Source: Marinomonas sp. MED121 (GTDB lineage Bacteria > Pseudomonadota > Gammaproteobacteria > Pseudomonadales > Marinomonadaceae). From it: a stretch of DNA of 64,000 nt. Below are positions 9,837 to 18,410 of this stretch, in pieces. The stretch lies in the NCBI RefSeq assembly GCF_000153025.1, contig NZ_CH672430.1:102371-166370 (forward strand), given 5' to 3'. The position numbers and the translations under genes are program-made. The notes beneath the pieces were generated by a model, which was not told the origin of the DNA, searched no databases, and saw only the letters and a list, made by a program, of their open reading frames with translations. Each line of letters starts with the position of its first letter. Positions within the stretch are counted from its first letter, which is position 1.

Positions 9837-10490
9837 TTACTTCTGAGACTGGTAAATAAACCCACAACCAAAGCCTAAAAAACTAATGCCTGAGAGGCGA
9901 GCCATGATTCGTCTCGATTTAGCGCCAACCAAACGAGACTTCATGCGCAAGGCTAATAATGCATAAACGGCATGTATTGAACTGACTATCAAAATAATAG
10001 ACATAAACATGATGCCAAACTGTAGCGGTAAAGGTTCACTTTGATTTAAAAACGCAGGGAAAACAGCCGATAAGAATAAAATGGATTTTGGATTACTATA
10101 GGAGATCAGCATGGCTTTGATAATCAAGCTTCGTTTTGATATCTGCTTTTCTTGCTCTAACTTATCACTATCTGCCTTCGCCAAATTGATAGTAGGCATC
10201 TTATTAAAAGAGCTTTTCAGCATCCTAAAACCCTTCCAAGCTAAATAAGCACCCCCTGCTAATTTCATCACATTAAAGACGCTGGGAGCGGCGTCTAATA
10301 AAGCGCCTACTCCTAAGGCCGCTGCTAGGGTTATGGTAAATAACGCAATTAGATTACCTAAGATGGTATAAAAAGCGCCCCTTAAGCCAGACTCTAACGC
10401 CTGTACTATCACGGCAATCACATTAGGACCAGGTGAAATAGAAGCCAAAGTAATGATTGAAGAAAACATGATCCAATTAGCTAAATCCAT
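9837..10490 (-). CDS. LysE/RhtB-family amino-acid exporter
   Basis: A 217-aa inner-membrane protein of about six helices. It carries the LysE/RhtB N-terminal signature SPGPNVIAVIVQALESG and a second conserved block ISYSNPKSILFLSAVFPAF. The family exports amino acids such as homoserine, threonine or leucine, and the substrate here is unknown. It lies downstream of the AlkD-like gene on the same strand, separated by a short tandem repeat. A second LysE gene lies at 16989-17615. Confidence 0.88.
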   Translation of the reverse strand: MDLANWIMFSSIITLASISPGPNVIAVIVQALESGLRGAFYTILGNLIALFTITLAAALGVGALLDAAPSVFNVMKLAGGAYLAWKGFRMLKSSFNKMPTINLAKADSDKLEQEKQISKRSLIIKAMLISYSNPKSILFLSAVFPAFLNQSEPLPLQFGIMFMSIILIVSSIHAVYALLALRMKSRLVGAKSRRIMARLSGISFLGFGCGFIYQSQK

Positions 10491-10520
10491 AAAGGCTCCT
10501 TTTAAGCATCAAATATCAGG

Positions 10521-10566
10521 TTTCAGAAAGTAGGTGTCAGAAAGTAGCTGTCAGAAAGTAGCTGTC
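10521..10566. repeat. 14-bp tandem repeat after the AlkD-like gene
   Basis: Three nearly identical units of TGTCAGAAAGTAGC stand in tandem directly downstream (in gene sense) of the stop codon of the AlkD-like gene. This is one of at least eight such 3'-end tandem repeats in the window. Confidence 0.85.
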
Positions 10567-10572
10567 ACAAAA

Positions 10573-11319
10573 TTATTTCAGAGAAAGCATTGTTTTGCGT
10601 GTTTCGCCATCCATTTTCTCAATAGCATAACCTAATGTAGGCCTTGAAAAGCGATTAATATTTTCTTCTATAAAAAGGATAACTTCAGCTTGGTGCTCTA
10701 TTGCCGTCACTTTTAATAACCAGCCCACCCCTTTTTGTACAAACTTATTCTCATCCCCAAGCAATAAGTCGCACTGTTTGAAGACTAAGGCGGTATTCAG
10801 ATAATAGATCTCTTTGCCAATTTTACGCTTGATAAATTTTACCCAGACAACACAGGCAGCGCGCCTACACCAAGGGCTCTGTGATAACGCCCAATGTTGC
10901 ATGGATTCAATGAGATGAGGCCGCGCCATCAAGAAATTAAAAATCGCTTTCAGACATAAATCGTCTACCAAGGACCAATTATCGGCATAGTGCTCTAACC
11001 AATACTCAAAGCGTGCTAATAAGGCATCGTCATAATGACGTTTTACAAACTTATTAATCAGCGCAAAGGCCAATAAAAATTCTTCGTTATATTTGGCTTC
11101 TTTGAGAAAGGCTTCGGTTAATGCAAGGGTTTGCTCGGCGTTAAGATCAGCATACTCAGTTTGAAAAGCCTTCAGTATCTGTTTGATATCCGTTGCATTG
11201 GTTCCAAGACATTCAAAGCCTTCGGGAAAATAACGAGCACTTGATGCGGCTTTTTCAGGCGTACTGACTTGCCTGAGTTCGGCTTGTAGGTGTTTTATAT
11301 AACCTTTAGCTTCTTTCAT
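10573..11319 (-). CDS. AlkD-like DNA alkylation repair protein
   Basis: A 248-aa all-helical HEAT-like-repeat protein of the DNA alkylation repair (AlkD) family, which removes positively charged alkylated bases. The active-site region is recognisable: the Asp/Trp stretch DNWSLVDDLC and the Arg-containing block SPWCRRAACVVWVKFI. Length is typical. It starts 4 bp after the end of the acetyltransferase gene, so the two are co-transcribed. Glycosylase activity is inferred from the family. Confidence 0.82.
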   Translation of the reverse strand: MKEAKGYIKHLQAELRQVSTPEKAASSARYFPEGFECLGTNATDIKQILKAFQTEYADLNAEQTLALTEAFLKEAKYNEEFLLAFALINKFVKRHYDDALLARFEYWLEHYADNWSLVDDLCLKAIFNFLMARPHLIESMQHWALSQSPWCRRAACVVWVKFIKRKIGKEIYYLNTALVFKQCDLLLGDENKFVQKGVGWLLKVTAIEHQAEVILFIEENINRFSRPTLGYAIEKMDGETRKTMLSLK

Positions 11320-11323
11320 AGCA

Positions 11324-11845
11324 TTAGGGTTTCATCGTTTTTAATTGGAACTGTTTTTCTCCTTGATGATCAGTATTTGATTGTCCCTTCGTAATCATTT
11401 TTTCAAAACCTAATTTAAACAATACAGATTCACTTCTTACATTCCATGCATGTATTGCTGCAAATAGAGAGCCTCGAAAGCCAAATTCAGTAAGATGAGT
11501 AATAAGAGATTGACACATTTTAACGGCTAACCCTTTGCCCCAAAACGTTGGGTGTATCCAGTAAGCTAGGATTAAATCATGTCCTTTCACAGTTAGCGTC
11601 ACCTGCCCTAAAGCTTGATTATCACAGGTACGTTGGCAGGTCCAAACGAAACATTGCTTTTCATGCCATTGAACCACTCTTTTCTCACACCATTTTCGGG
11701 CCTCTTCTAGATCTTTTAATTCTGCTAAAGCAAGATCAGGTGGGAAGTCAGCAGATGAAACAGCGTCGAATAAAAACGCTACATCAAGTATCGCGATAGG
11801 TTTAAAGGTAAGCTCCAAACATTGAAACCCAATTGCGAAATTCAT
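11324..11845 (-). CDS. GNAT-family N-acetyltransferase
   Basis: An acetyl-CoA-dependent acetyltransferase of the RimJ/RimL type, about 173 aa. The core beta-alpha-beta is visible in LILAYWIHPTFWGKGLAVKM (acetyl-CoA loop) and NVRSESVLFKLGFEK (C-terminal arm). The frame opens at 11866, but ATG 11845 (MNFAIGF) is preferred because AAAGGA lies 7 nt upstream. It is first in a two-gene operon with the AlkD-like gene. The acceptor is unknown. Confidence 0.82.
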   Translation of the reverse strand: MNFAIGFQCLELTFKPIAILDVAFLFDAVSSADFPPDLALAELKDLEEARKWCEKRVVQWHEKQCFVWTCQRTCDNQALGQVTLTVKGHDLILAYWIHPTFWGKGLAVKMCQSLITHLTEFGFRGSLFAAIHAWNVRSESVLFKLGFEKMITKGQSNTDHQGEKQFQLKTMKP

Positions 11846-11933
11846 ATTCATTCCTTTGAAGTCCAAACAATTTAAAGACTGTTAGCCATATATTCTCTAA
11901 ACCTTACCTCTAATACTCACTCACCTCAAATCC

Positions 11934-12368
11934 TTAAGCAGAAGCACTTAGACCAAGCTTTTCGATGGCTTTTATGGCAATAAATTCATCTCGATCTGAG
12001 CTTGCGCCCGATACCCCTATGGCGCCGATAACCTCGCCCGCCTCCAGTATTAAAACACCACCGGGCAAAGGGATAAAGTTGCCTCCAGTTACGCCATTAA
12101 TAGTTGTAGCGAACATTGCTGGCAATACATTTTTATTCACTAGGTTATAAAATTGCCTTGTGCCAAAGCCTAACCCTAAAGCCGCAGCAGCTTTACCTTT
12201 AGCAATATCAAATCTTGCTGTGCCTGAGTTATCCTGACTGGCCGAGGCTTTAATATGGCCACCTGTATCAAGCACAACAAGTGTCAAAGGGGCTGAGTGT
12301 TATTTCTCAGCCTCCTCGAGTCCATGCTCTATGATATTAAGCGCTATCTTTAATTTTATCCCTCGCAT
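11934..12368 (-). pseudogene. GlcG/HbpS-like protein gene with in-frame stop
   Basis: The reading frame from ATG 12368 (with AGGAG about 8 nt upstream) encodes a typical GlcG/HbpS-family start, MRGIKLKIALNIIEHGLEEA, then hits TAA at codon 23. The same frame continues with HSAPLTLVVLDTGGHIKAS and the rest of the domain, including the Gly-rich block GGNFIPLPGGVLI and the end IGVSGASSDRDE. There is no frameshift, only one nonsense codon. The downstream part could be translated from TTG at 12287, but this lacks the first helix. It is the third gene of the yqjG-ygiD-like operon, whose second gene is also broken. Family members bind heme or small ligands, and the role here is unknown. Confidence 0.85.
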
Positions 12369-12392
12369 TTGCTCTCTCCTCTTCTTGTCATA

Positions 12393-13037
12393 TTAAGATA
12401 CGCCTTGCCAAAGAAAGCTCGTCATTGAGATAGAGTGATGCTGTATAGGGCTGGTTAACTGGCTAAACTCATCCTCTTTGGTGGTCGCTCCCATCGCAAT
12501 TAACAAAGGTAAATAATGCTCTGGCGTCGGGTGTGACTGCTTAAAATCTGGATTCTTCACAGACGCATTTTGCAAAGCTTTTAGATTACGTTTTTGCGCC
12601 TGTTCGGTTACCCATAACTCAAACCTTGCTGCATAGTCAGCGACTTTTTGATGCTTCATTTGGATATCATACAAGTTATGGGTTAACCCGCCGGAAGCAA
12701 TAATAGCGACACCTTGCTCGCGCAATGAATACAAGTGAGAGCCTAAATCAATCAAGTCCTCTGGTGTAGCATCCACATTGAGTGAGATTTGCACAATGGG
12801 AATATCCGCCTCTGGCCTTAAATGCAGTAAGGGTATCCAGACCCCATGATCAAAACTTCGTCTTGAATCTAAATGGGCTTGCACACCTTTTTTTGCAAGC
12901 AAGGTTTGAATAGTTTGAGCAAGTTCCGGCTGACCGATAGCAGGATAAGTCAGCTCATATAAGGCTTTCGGAAAGCCGCCAAAATCATACAAAATGCCAG
13001 GCTCACAACTATGCGTAATAGCATTCCCTCGTGTCAT
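12393..13037 (-). pseudogene. ygiD: DOPA-dioxygenase-like gene, 3' part (split by IS)
   Basis: The C-terminal 214 residues of a class III extradiol ring-cleavage dioxygenase (4,5-DOPA dioxygenase/YgiD type). Visible are the SFDHGVWIPL block with a metal-ligand His, LRPEADIPIVQISLN, and the end-of-site motif ASGGLTHNL. The 5' part with the first metal ligand lies at 14704-14849, beyond the inserted IS. Excision with loss of one GTCAT copy restores one frame of 261 codons, the normal length. The split form lacks the N-terminal metal-binding His and should be inactive. The stop lies 24 bp before the GlcG-like gene. Confidence 0.93.
13033..13037. repeat. Target-site duplication GTCAT, left copy
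   Basis: GTCAT lies immediately left of the IS inverted repeat and is repeated immediately right of it at 14704-14708. In the gene sense this is ATGAC within the codons for Met-Thr of the dioxygenase. Confidence 0.9.
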
Positions 13038-14703
13038 CAGGCTGTGAAAGAATTATTGTTATAGTATGGCGATAGTTTGAAGCTAGGTGGATTATCGTCA
13101 TTATGAATAAGAACTATCGTAAAACAGAAAATCGAGCACAATTTTCCTTGTTTATTGATCACCTTGATCAGCACATTTCTGATGTAAATCCAGTGCGAGC
13201 AATTGATGCCTATATTGATACATTGAATTTTGATCAACTGGCTGTTGATGTGTATAAGCCATCATCCTCATTACGAGGACAACCTGCATACAACCCTGCT
13301 GATTTACTACGCTTGTATTTATATGGCTACCTTAACGGTATACGAAGTTCTCGCAAGCTTGAAAAAGAGTGTCGAAGAAATATCGAGCTTATGTGGCTCA
13401 TTAAGCACCAACGCCCTAGTTACAAGACCATCGCTAACTTTAGAAAAGATCATCATAAACTTCTGATTCAAGTAAACCGTGACTTTGTCTTACTCTGTAA
13501 GCAGCTTGATTTAGTTGGTGGTGAGCTAATTGCAATCGATGGAAGCTTCTTTCATGGCAATGCAAGTAAACAGAGTATTCTGACGAAAAACCGCTTAACA
13601 CAGCAATTAAAAGCAATTGAACAAAAAGTCCAAGACTACCACGCCATGTTGGATGCATTAGATAACGAAGAGTCTGAAGAGGGTAGCTTAGATAACATCA
13701 AGCTTGATGAATTAACGACTAAGCAAGCTAATCTCAATCAAATGTTAAAAGAGTTAGCTCAATCAGGTAACGGTCAATTATCACGGACAGATCCAGATGC
13801 TAGACTGCTTTTTAAACGAGGAGCCAAAATAGCAGGTTATAATATTCAGGCTGCAGTGGATGATCGTCATCACTTAATTATTGCAAGTGATGTCACCAAT
13901 GATGGCAATGATCAAAAGCAACTTTATCCTATGTCAAAGCGATCAAAAGAAACGCTTGGTGTAGATAAATTAACGGTACTTGCTGATGCTGGTTACTACG
14001 AAACAGCTAACTTGCACTTTTGTACTGAGAGCCAAATTACACCTTATGTCCCCATACCTAATAAGTCAGCCAGCATCAAAAAACAAAATCGATTTACCAG
14101 AGATCACTTCCAGTATAACGCAACAAACAATCACTATATCTGCCCCGAAGGCAAGTCACTTATTCCATCTAGTTCGTTGACAATAAAGCATAATAAAAAG
14201 CAGCAGCTTTATATTAGTCATTCAAAGGACTGTAAAAACTGTTTTAAGAAAGATCAGTGCTTAGCAAAAGATACTACTCGACGAAAGCTGTATCGAAACG
14301 AATATGAGTTTGCTATCGATGAACATAAGAGAAGAATGGAAAGACAGGGAGAAGGAAAAATGAAGCTAAGAGGGGCGATCGTCGAGCACCCGTTTGGCAC
14401 ATTGAAAATGAGGGCTGGATGGCAACATTTTCTTGTAAGAGGGTTTAAAAAGGTCAGAGGAGAATGGTCATTAATGAACCTTGCCTACAATTTTACACGC
14501 GTATTAAATATTCTTGGTATAAAGGGCTTTAAAGCCTACTGCCAATAGAAAAAAGTGTTATCTAAAGCCTACAGAGGTTCCGCAAGCACCTTAAAAACAG
14601 ATTCCTTCTGAAGTCTTCATAAAGAGCTCTGATAATCCCTACAAAGCTATAAAAAGCTCTTTAGTACATGAAAAAGTATTGAAACTAATTCTTTCACAGC
14701 CTG
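13038..14703 (+). mobile_element. IS1182-family insertion sequence (1666 bp)
   Basis: A complete insertion sequence bounded by perfect 18-bp inverted repeats, CAGGCTGTGAAAGAATTA at 13038-13055 and its complement at 14686-14703. A 5-bp direct repeat GTCAT flanks it. It carries one intact transposase gene and no passenger gene. It inserted into the dioxygenase gene after codon 47, in the antisense direction. Intact ends, a perfect target duplication and an undamaged transposase suggest recent insertion. Confidence 0.95.
13103..14548 (+). CDS. IS1182-family DDE transposase
   Basis: A 481-aa transposase with the N-terminal DUF772-type region (YNPADLLRLYLYGYLNGIRS, then IELMWLIKHQRPSYKTIANFR in similar form). 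The DDE catalytic core follows: GELIAIDGSFF for the first Asp, LTVLADAGYY for the second, and the C-terminal block IVEHPFGTLKMR with the Glu. Four Cys near 375-400 (CKNCFKKDQC) form the usual Cys cluster. The frame is intact and the length is normal for IS1182 members. It starts 65 bp inside the left end. Confidence 0.95.
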   Translation: MNKNYRKTENRAQFSLFIDHLDQHISDVNPVRAIDAYIDTLNFDQLAVDVYKPSSSLRGQPAYNPADLLRLYLYGYLNGIRSSRKLEKECRRNIELMWLIKHQRPSYKTIANFRKDHHKLLIQVNRDFVLLCKQLDLVGGELIAIDGSFFHGNASKQSILTKNRLTQQLKAIEQKVQDYHAMLDALDNEESEEGSLDNIKLDELTTKQANLNQMLKELAQSGNGQLSRTDPDARLLFKRGAKIAGYNIQAAVDDRHHLIIASDVTNDGNDQKQLYPMSKRSKETLGVDKLTVLADAGYYETANLHFCTESQITPYVPIPNKSASIKKQNRFTRDHFQYNATNNHYICPEGKSLIPSSSLTIKHNKKQQLYISHSKDCKNCFKKDQCLAKDTTRRKLYRNEYEFAIDEHKRRMERQGEGKMKLRGAIVEHPFGTLKMRAGWQHFLVRGFKKVRGEWSLMNLAYNFTRVLNILGIKGFKAYCQ

Positions 14704-14849
14704 GTCATCCAATGGGGTGAGATAACAACAATTGCTGAACTTTGATCAAACAAATCTGAGATTTCATTTAATTGCTGCCCAGCAATGCCGGGGGCAAGAC
14801 CATACATGGGCGAGCCATGGCTAATAAACATCACAGGAGCGAGTGACAT
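14704..14849 (-). pseudogene. ygiD: DOPA-dioxygenase-like gene, 5' part (split by IS)
   Basis: The first 48 codons of the split dioxygenase, starting at ATG 14849: MSLAPVMFISHGSPMYG, then ending in VVISPHWM. HGSP and SPHW are the N-terminal hallmarks of the YgiD/DODA family. The ATG overlaps the TAA of yqjG (TAATG), so translation was coupled to the upstream gene. The IS follows directly after the GTCAT target copy. Any transcript now reads into the IS antisense strand. Confidence 0.93.
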
Positions 14850-15823
14850 TAGGCAACCTCCTCGGCTGGCTTTTGAGTTTGAAATTGCCCAGCCTTTAGG
14901 TATTTAAACCATGGTAATTCAGGGCCTTGTGGCACAATTCCCGATGGGTTTAAGGCTTTCACTGAGTAATAACCCGCTTTGATATGGTCGACTCGTGTGT
15001 TCTCACTAAAGGCTTTGATACTTAATAAACGATCAAGATACGCAGACAAATTAGGATAATCAGAAATGCGACGTAAGTTGGTTTTAAACAAGCTGAAATA
15101 GGCTGGATCAAAGCGCACCAAGGTCACAAATAAACGAATATCACTTTCAGTTATTTGCTCTCCCACCGCATAGTTTGCCTGCTCGAAATGCACTTCAAGT
15201 TCATCTAAGCAATTAAAAACATCGGCGAAAGCTTCATCATAAGCAAGTTGGCTTGAGGCAAAACCCGCACGATAAACCCCATTATTAAGTGAGTGATAAA
15301 TCCTGTCATTAAAGGCATCTATTTTCGTTTGTAATGCACTCGGGTATAGGTCGATATCAGACTTATGAATCGGTCTTAAATCTTCATTTAATACTCTTAA
15401 AATATCAGATGATTCATTATTCATGATACGGCCTTCTGAAAGGCTCCAAAGCACAGGGACAGTGGCACGACCTGAATAATCTGGGTCAGTTAGCGTATAA
15501 AGTTGATGCGCAAACTCCACATTAGTAATTGCACTTGATGTTGCGCCCGGAAAATCACCAAACTTCCAACCAAAGTCTGTTAATACAGGCTCTACTACCT
15601 TCACATCTATTTGCTCTTCTAAACCTAATAAGGAGCGGGCAATCAAGGTTCGCGTTGCCCAAGGGCAAATGTAGGCAACATACAATCTTAGGCCTTCTTT
15701 AACTGCTTTCGCGGGGTCTGTAATACGCTCCCTAAACACACTGTCTTGGCGAATAAATCGACCTTGAGCATCTTTCTTTTGTACTGGATCCCAATTTTTC
15801 TGCCATACACCATTTACTAACAT
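14849..15823 (-). CDS. yqjG: Glutathionyl-hydroquinone reductase
   Basis: A 324-aa xi-class glutathione transferase (YqjG/ECM4 family) that reduces glutathionyl-hydroquinones with glutathione. The catalytic Cys53 is in ICPWATRTL, the family version of CPWA. The N-terminal thioredoxin-like domain is followed by a helical GST domain (TESDIRLFVTLVRFDP). Length is typical. It heads an operon with the dioxygenase (TAATG overlap) and the GlcG-like gene, suggesting a role in handling catechol or quinone compounds. A LysR gene is divergent about 220 bp away. Confidence 0.93.
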   Translation of the reverse strand: MLVNGVWQKNWDPVQKKDAQGRFIRQDSVFRERITDPAKAVKEGLRLYVAYICPWATRTLIARSLLGLEEQIDVKVVEPVLTDFGWKFGDFPGATSSAITNVEFAHQLYTLTDPDYSGRATVPVLWSLSEGRIMNNESSDILRVLNEDLRPIHKSDIDLYPSALQTKIDAFNDRIYHSLNNGVYRAGFASSQLAYDEAFADVFNCLDELEVHFEQANYAVGEQITESDIRLFVTLVRFDPAYFSLFKTNLRRISDYPNLSAYLDRLLSIKAFSENTRVDHIKAGYYSVKALNPSGIVPQGPELPWFKYLKAGQFQTQKPAEEVA

Positions 15824-16045
15824 AATTTTTTCCTCTTAAGCTTTTAAGCTGTCTCTGAGCCGCTATTTCAAAACAGAACTTTCGAACCGAGTCTCTAATT
15901 GAGTCTCTAGATGACTTTCTAACTGGCTCTCTTATGGGAGGTGCTTTATTTCTTCATTCACCACCTTTGATAGTTTTATTATCTAAAATCTAATATATTT
16001 AACAATTACCAATATTTTGAAATCACTGTTTAGGAAAATTTTACA

Positions 16046-16984
16046 ATCAACAAATTAAAATTGATGGAAGCCTTTATCACAGTGTTTGAAGAAGGCTCTT
16101 ACACCTCAGCCGCTAAACGCTTGGGTCGAACTAAGGCCATGGTGAGCACACAGGTTTCTCAGCTTGAGGCTCACTTACAGATTCGTTTAATGACACGCTC
16201 TACTCGCTCGATACAGGCAACAGCCATGGGGCGAACCTATTATGAACAGGCCAAACTTCTGCTTGAGGATTTAGATAACTTAGAGTCTCAATTAACTCAG
16301 TCATCTCAAAATGTGGCGGGTAAACTCAGAATTGCTGTACCGACAACGTATGGTGAGCAGGTTGTCATGCCCTTTGTGGCAAAGCTTATAGAAACCTATC
16401 CAGAATTAGAGATTGATATTCTATTAAGCGATCGATATGTGGATCTGATAAACGAAGGGGTTGATGCAGCCATTCGCATTGGTAGATTAGAAGATTCATC
16501 CTTAATCGCCAGCCATATTGGTAAGGTGAACATGATGCTATGCGCCTCTCAGGCCTTTTTAGAGAGCTATCCAACACCTAAACAATTTAGTGACTTAAGC
16601 GACTTGCCTTGTGTACTTGATGACAACTCCCGTGAGAATTATTGGTCGTTCGAAGCCATTGAAAACCAAGATATTTTGGGAAGAAATAACAAGAAAGGCA
16701 GAATAGAAAGTAGAGTTAAAGTAACACCAAATTATAAGATACGGGTGAATAGTGCCTCGGCGGCGGTTCAGCTAGCACGCCATGGAAAACTCATTTGTTA
16801 TACCCCAGCATTTGCCGCCCAAGATCTCATCAATCAAGGACTGTTAATTCCTATTTTAGCGAAGGCTCATCAAACTCATTTTCCCATACAGATAGTCTAC
16901 CCACATAGAAAACATACTTCGGCGAGATTGACCCAGTTTATTGCGGAATTTAAGGCTTATCTTACTGAACAAAAAGTGAAATAA
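16046..16984 (+). CDS. LysR-family regulator, possibly with an AUC start
   Basis: A LysR-type regulator of about 312 aa: winged HTH in the first 60 residues (GSYTSAAKRLGRTKAMVS), then an effector domain. The first ATG in frame (16064) or TTG (16061) gives a protein lacking the usual first residues of this subgroup. Reading upstream, ATC at 16046 gives xNKLKLMEAF, which matches the common M-x-K-L-x-x-M-x-x-F start, and AGGA (16032-16035) sits 10 nt before it. No ATG, GTG or TTG is available there. It is divergent from the yqjG operon, its likely target. The CDS itself is certain; the start is a proposal. Confidence 0.85.
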   Translation: MNKLKLMEAFITVFEEGSYTSAAKRLGRTKAMVSTQVSQLEAHLQIRLMTRSTRSIQATAMGRTYYEQAKLLLEDLDNLESQLTQSSQNVAGKLRIAVPTTYGEQVVMPFVAKLIETYPELEIDILLSDRYVDLINEGVDAAIRIGRLEDSSLIASHIGKVNMMLCASQAFLESYPTPKQFSDLSDLPCVLDDNSRENYWSFEAIENQDILGRNNKKGRIESRVKVTPNYKIRVNSASAAVQLARHGKLICYTPAFAAQDLINQGLLIPILAKAHQTHFPIQIVYPHRKHTSARLTQFIAEFKAYLTEQKVK

Positions 16985-16988
16985 AAAA

Positions 16989-17615
16989 CTAGCGTTCCTG
17001 AAACGCTAGCTTCACACCTAAACCACAATAAAGGCTACCCACCGCCTTATTTTGTCGACGCATTAGAATAGGGTTACGGCGTAAAAATTCACCTATCCTG
17101 CCGGCACTTAACGCCACAACAAAGGTGCTAAAAAGCCCAATCCCCACAAACAGAAGCCCTAGTGTCATCATTTGCAAAGCCACCATGCCTTGTTCTGGCG
17201 CTACAAACTGAGGTAAGAAAGCTAAAAAGAACATGGCCGATTTAGGGTTAAGTACTTCTAATAAAACCCCTTGTCGAAAGGCTTCTTTAGCTGAGATGAC
17301 ACTCATTTGTTTAGGTAAGCTCAGGTCACTTTTAACAAACAACGCCTTAATACCAAGGTAAATAAGATAAGCAGCCCCTAGGTACTTCACTATGCTAAAC
17401 ATCAAGGCTGACGCAAAAATAATCGCAGAGATACCCAATACCGCTAACAAGGTATGAATTAAGTCCCCAACCGCAATCCCAAACCCAGTGAAAAGACCCA
17501 CACGCACACCTGATTGGCTTGATCTTGCTAGGGTTAGCAAGGTAGCAGGACCTGGGGTGAAGGCAAAACCTATCAAGATAGCAAGATAAGTAATGAGGGT
17601 TTCTAGGGTTAACAT
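16989..17615 (-). CDS. LysE/RhtB-family exporter
   Basis: A 208-aa, six-helix LysE/RhtB transporter with FTPGPATLLTLARSSQSG at the N-terminus and LNPKSAMFFLAFLPQF in the middle, both family hallmarks. It is convergent with the LysR gene, with only 4 bp between stops. A stem-loop (about 16989-17011, CTAGCGTT pairing with AACGCTAG) overlaps its last codons and may end the LysR transcript. The substrate is unknown. Confidence 0.88.
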   Translation of the reverse strand: MLTLETLITYLAILIGFAFTPGPATLLTLARSSQSGVRVGLFTGFGIAVGDLIHTLLAVLGISAIIFASALMFSIVKYLGAAYLIYLGIKALFVKSDLSLPKQMSVISAKEAFRQGVLLEVLNPKSAMFFLAFLPQFVAPEQGMVALQMMTLGLLFVGIGLFSTFVVALSAGRIGEFLRRNPILMRRQNKAVGSLYCGLGVKLAFQER

Positions 17616-17841
17616 TTTGACCTCGTTCTAAGCTAGATGTTTTGGTTCAAAGGGCTTTTATTAAAGGCGCCTTGGTTTTAAAAGCTTTTGTTAAAAAAAA
17701 GCTTGGATTAAAATTTCAGATTACTTACAGCCAATATATTAAATTGAGCAGATCATTACCATGAGAATTCATACATGATTTATCTTTATTTTCTCTTCTC
17801 TCTTCTCTCATTTCAACTTTTCACTTACTCTTTCACTCAAC

Positions 17842-17870
17842 CATTCACTTAACATGAGGTTAAGTGAATG
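17842..17870. promoter_or_regulatory. Perfect 12-bp inverted repeat, likely operator or hairpin
   Basis: CATTCACTTAAC at 17842-17853 and GTTAAGTGAATG at 17859-17870 are perfect complements around a 5-nt spacer. It is about 80 bp upstream of the truncated SDR gene. It has no T run, so it is more like an operator or an mRNA hairpin than a terminator. It may be the former binding site of the LysR regulator that is truncated next to it. Confidence 0.55.
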
Positions 17871-17951
17871 CAGCATAAAGATCGTTTGTCGCCCTCTTTT
17901 TCCTACGCCACCATGAGTCTCATCACAAAATAACAAGATGGGAGTAAGCCA

Positions 17952-18062
17952 ATGCGTTTCGAAAATAAAGTCTGTGTCATAACAGGGGGGACAGGTGGTG
18001 TGGGCCGTACCTTAGTGACGCTTTTTGCCAGTGAAGCGGCTAAAGGAGCTGGTGGCATATAG
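17952..18062 (+). pseudogene. Short-chain dehydrogenase/reductase, N-terminal stub
   Basis: The frame from ATG 17952 (GGAGT about 8 nt upstream) encodes an SDR N-terminus: MRFENKVCVITGGTGGVG and then RTLVTLFASE. The Rossmann Gly motif TGGTGGVG is intact, but homology ends about 30 residues in and a stop follows at 18060. About 220 residues are missing. The lost part coincides with the truncated end of the LysR gene on the other strand, so a deletion joined the two. Confidence 0.85.
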
Positions 18063-18350
18063 ATTAAGGTAGTTTGGCAAAGACTCTGATTGAATTTCTT
18101 GGCTAGTTTTAGCAATATCAGAAAAGGCATTATGGGTACTTAAATACAGTTTTTTGCCCGCTGGGGTGAGACTGACTTTTCTATGACCACGCAGAAAAAG
18201 GTCAACGGCAAAATCCTCTTCAAGTTGCCTTATCTGACGACTCACCGCAGCTTGTGTCACACATAGCTCATCCGCTGCGAGTTTGAAACTGGCATGCCTT
18301 GCTGCAACTTCAAACACACGCAACCCAGTTAAAGAAGGAAGGTTTCGCAT
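18012..18350 (-). pseudogene. LysR-family regulator, truncated after the HTH domain
   Basis: The first 100 or so residues of a GcvA-like LysR protein: MRNLPSLTGLRVFEVAARHA, then HTH LAADELCVTQAAVSRQIRQLEE and the linker helix. It ends in YATSSFSR, where the effector domain should begin, and then runs into the antisense of the SDR stub (junction about 18035-18050). About 200 residues are lost. A free DNA-binding domain could still be made, but the gene is best called broken. Confidence 0.85.
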
Positions 18351-18410
18351 CGTCTTTTCTCAAATAGAAAGTCTGTCATCAAGTTAGAAAGCTCTTTATT
18401 CCTAAGTATT

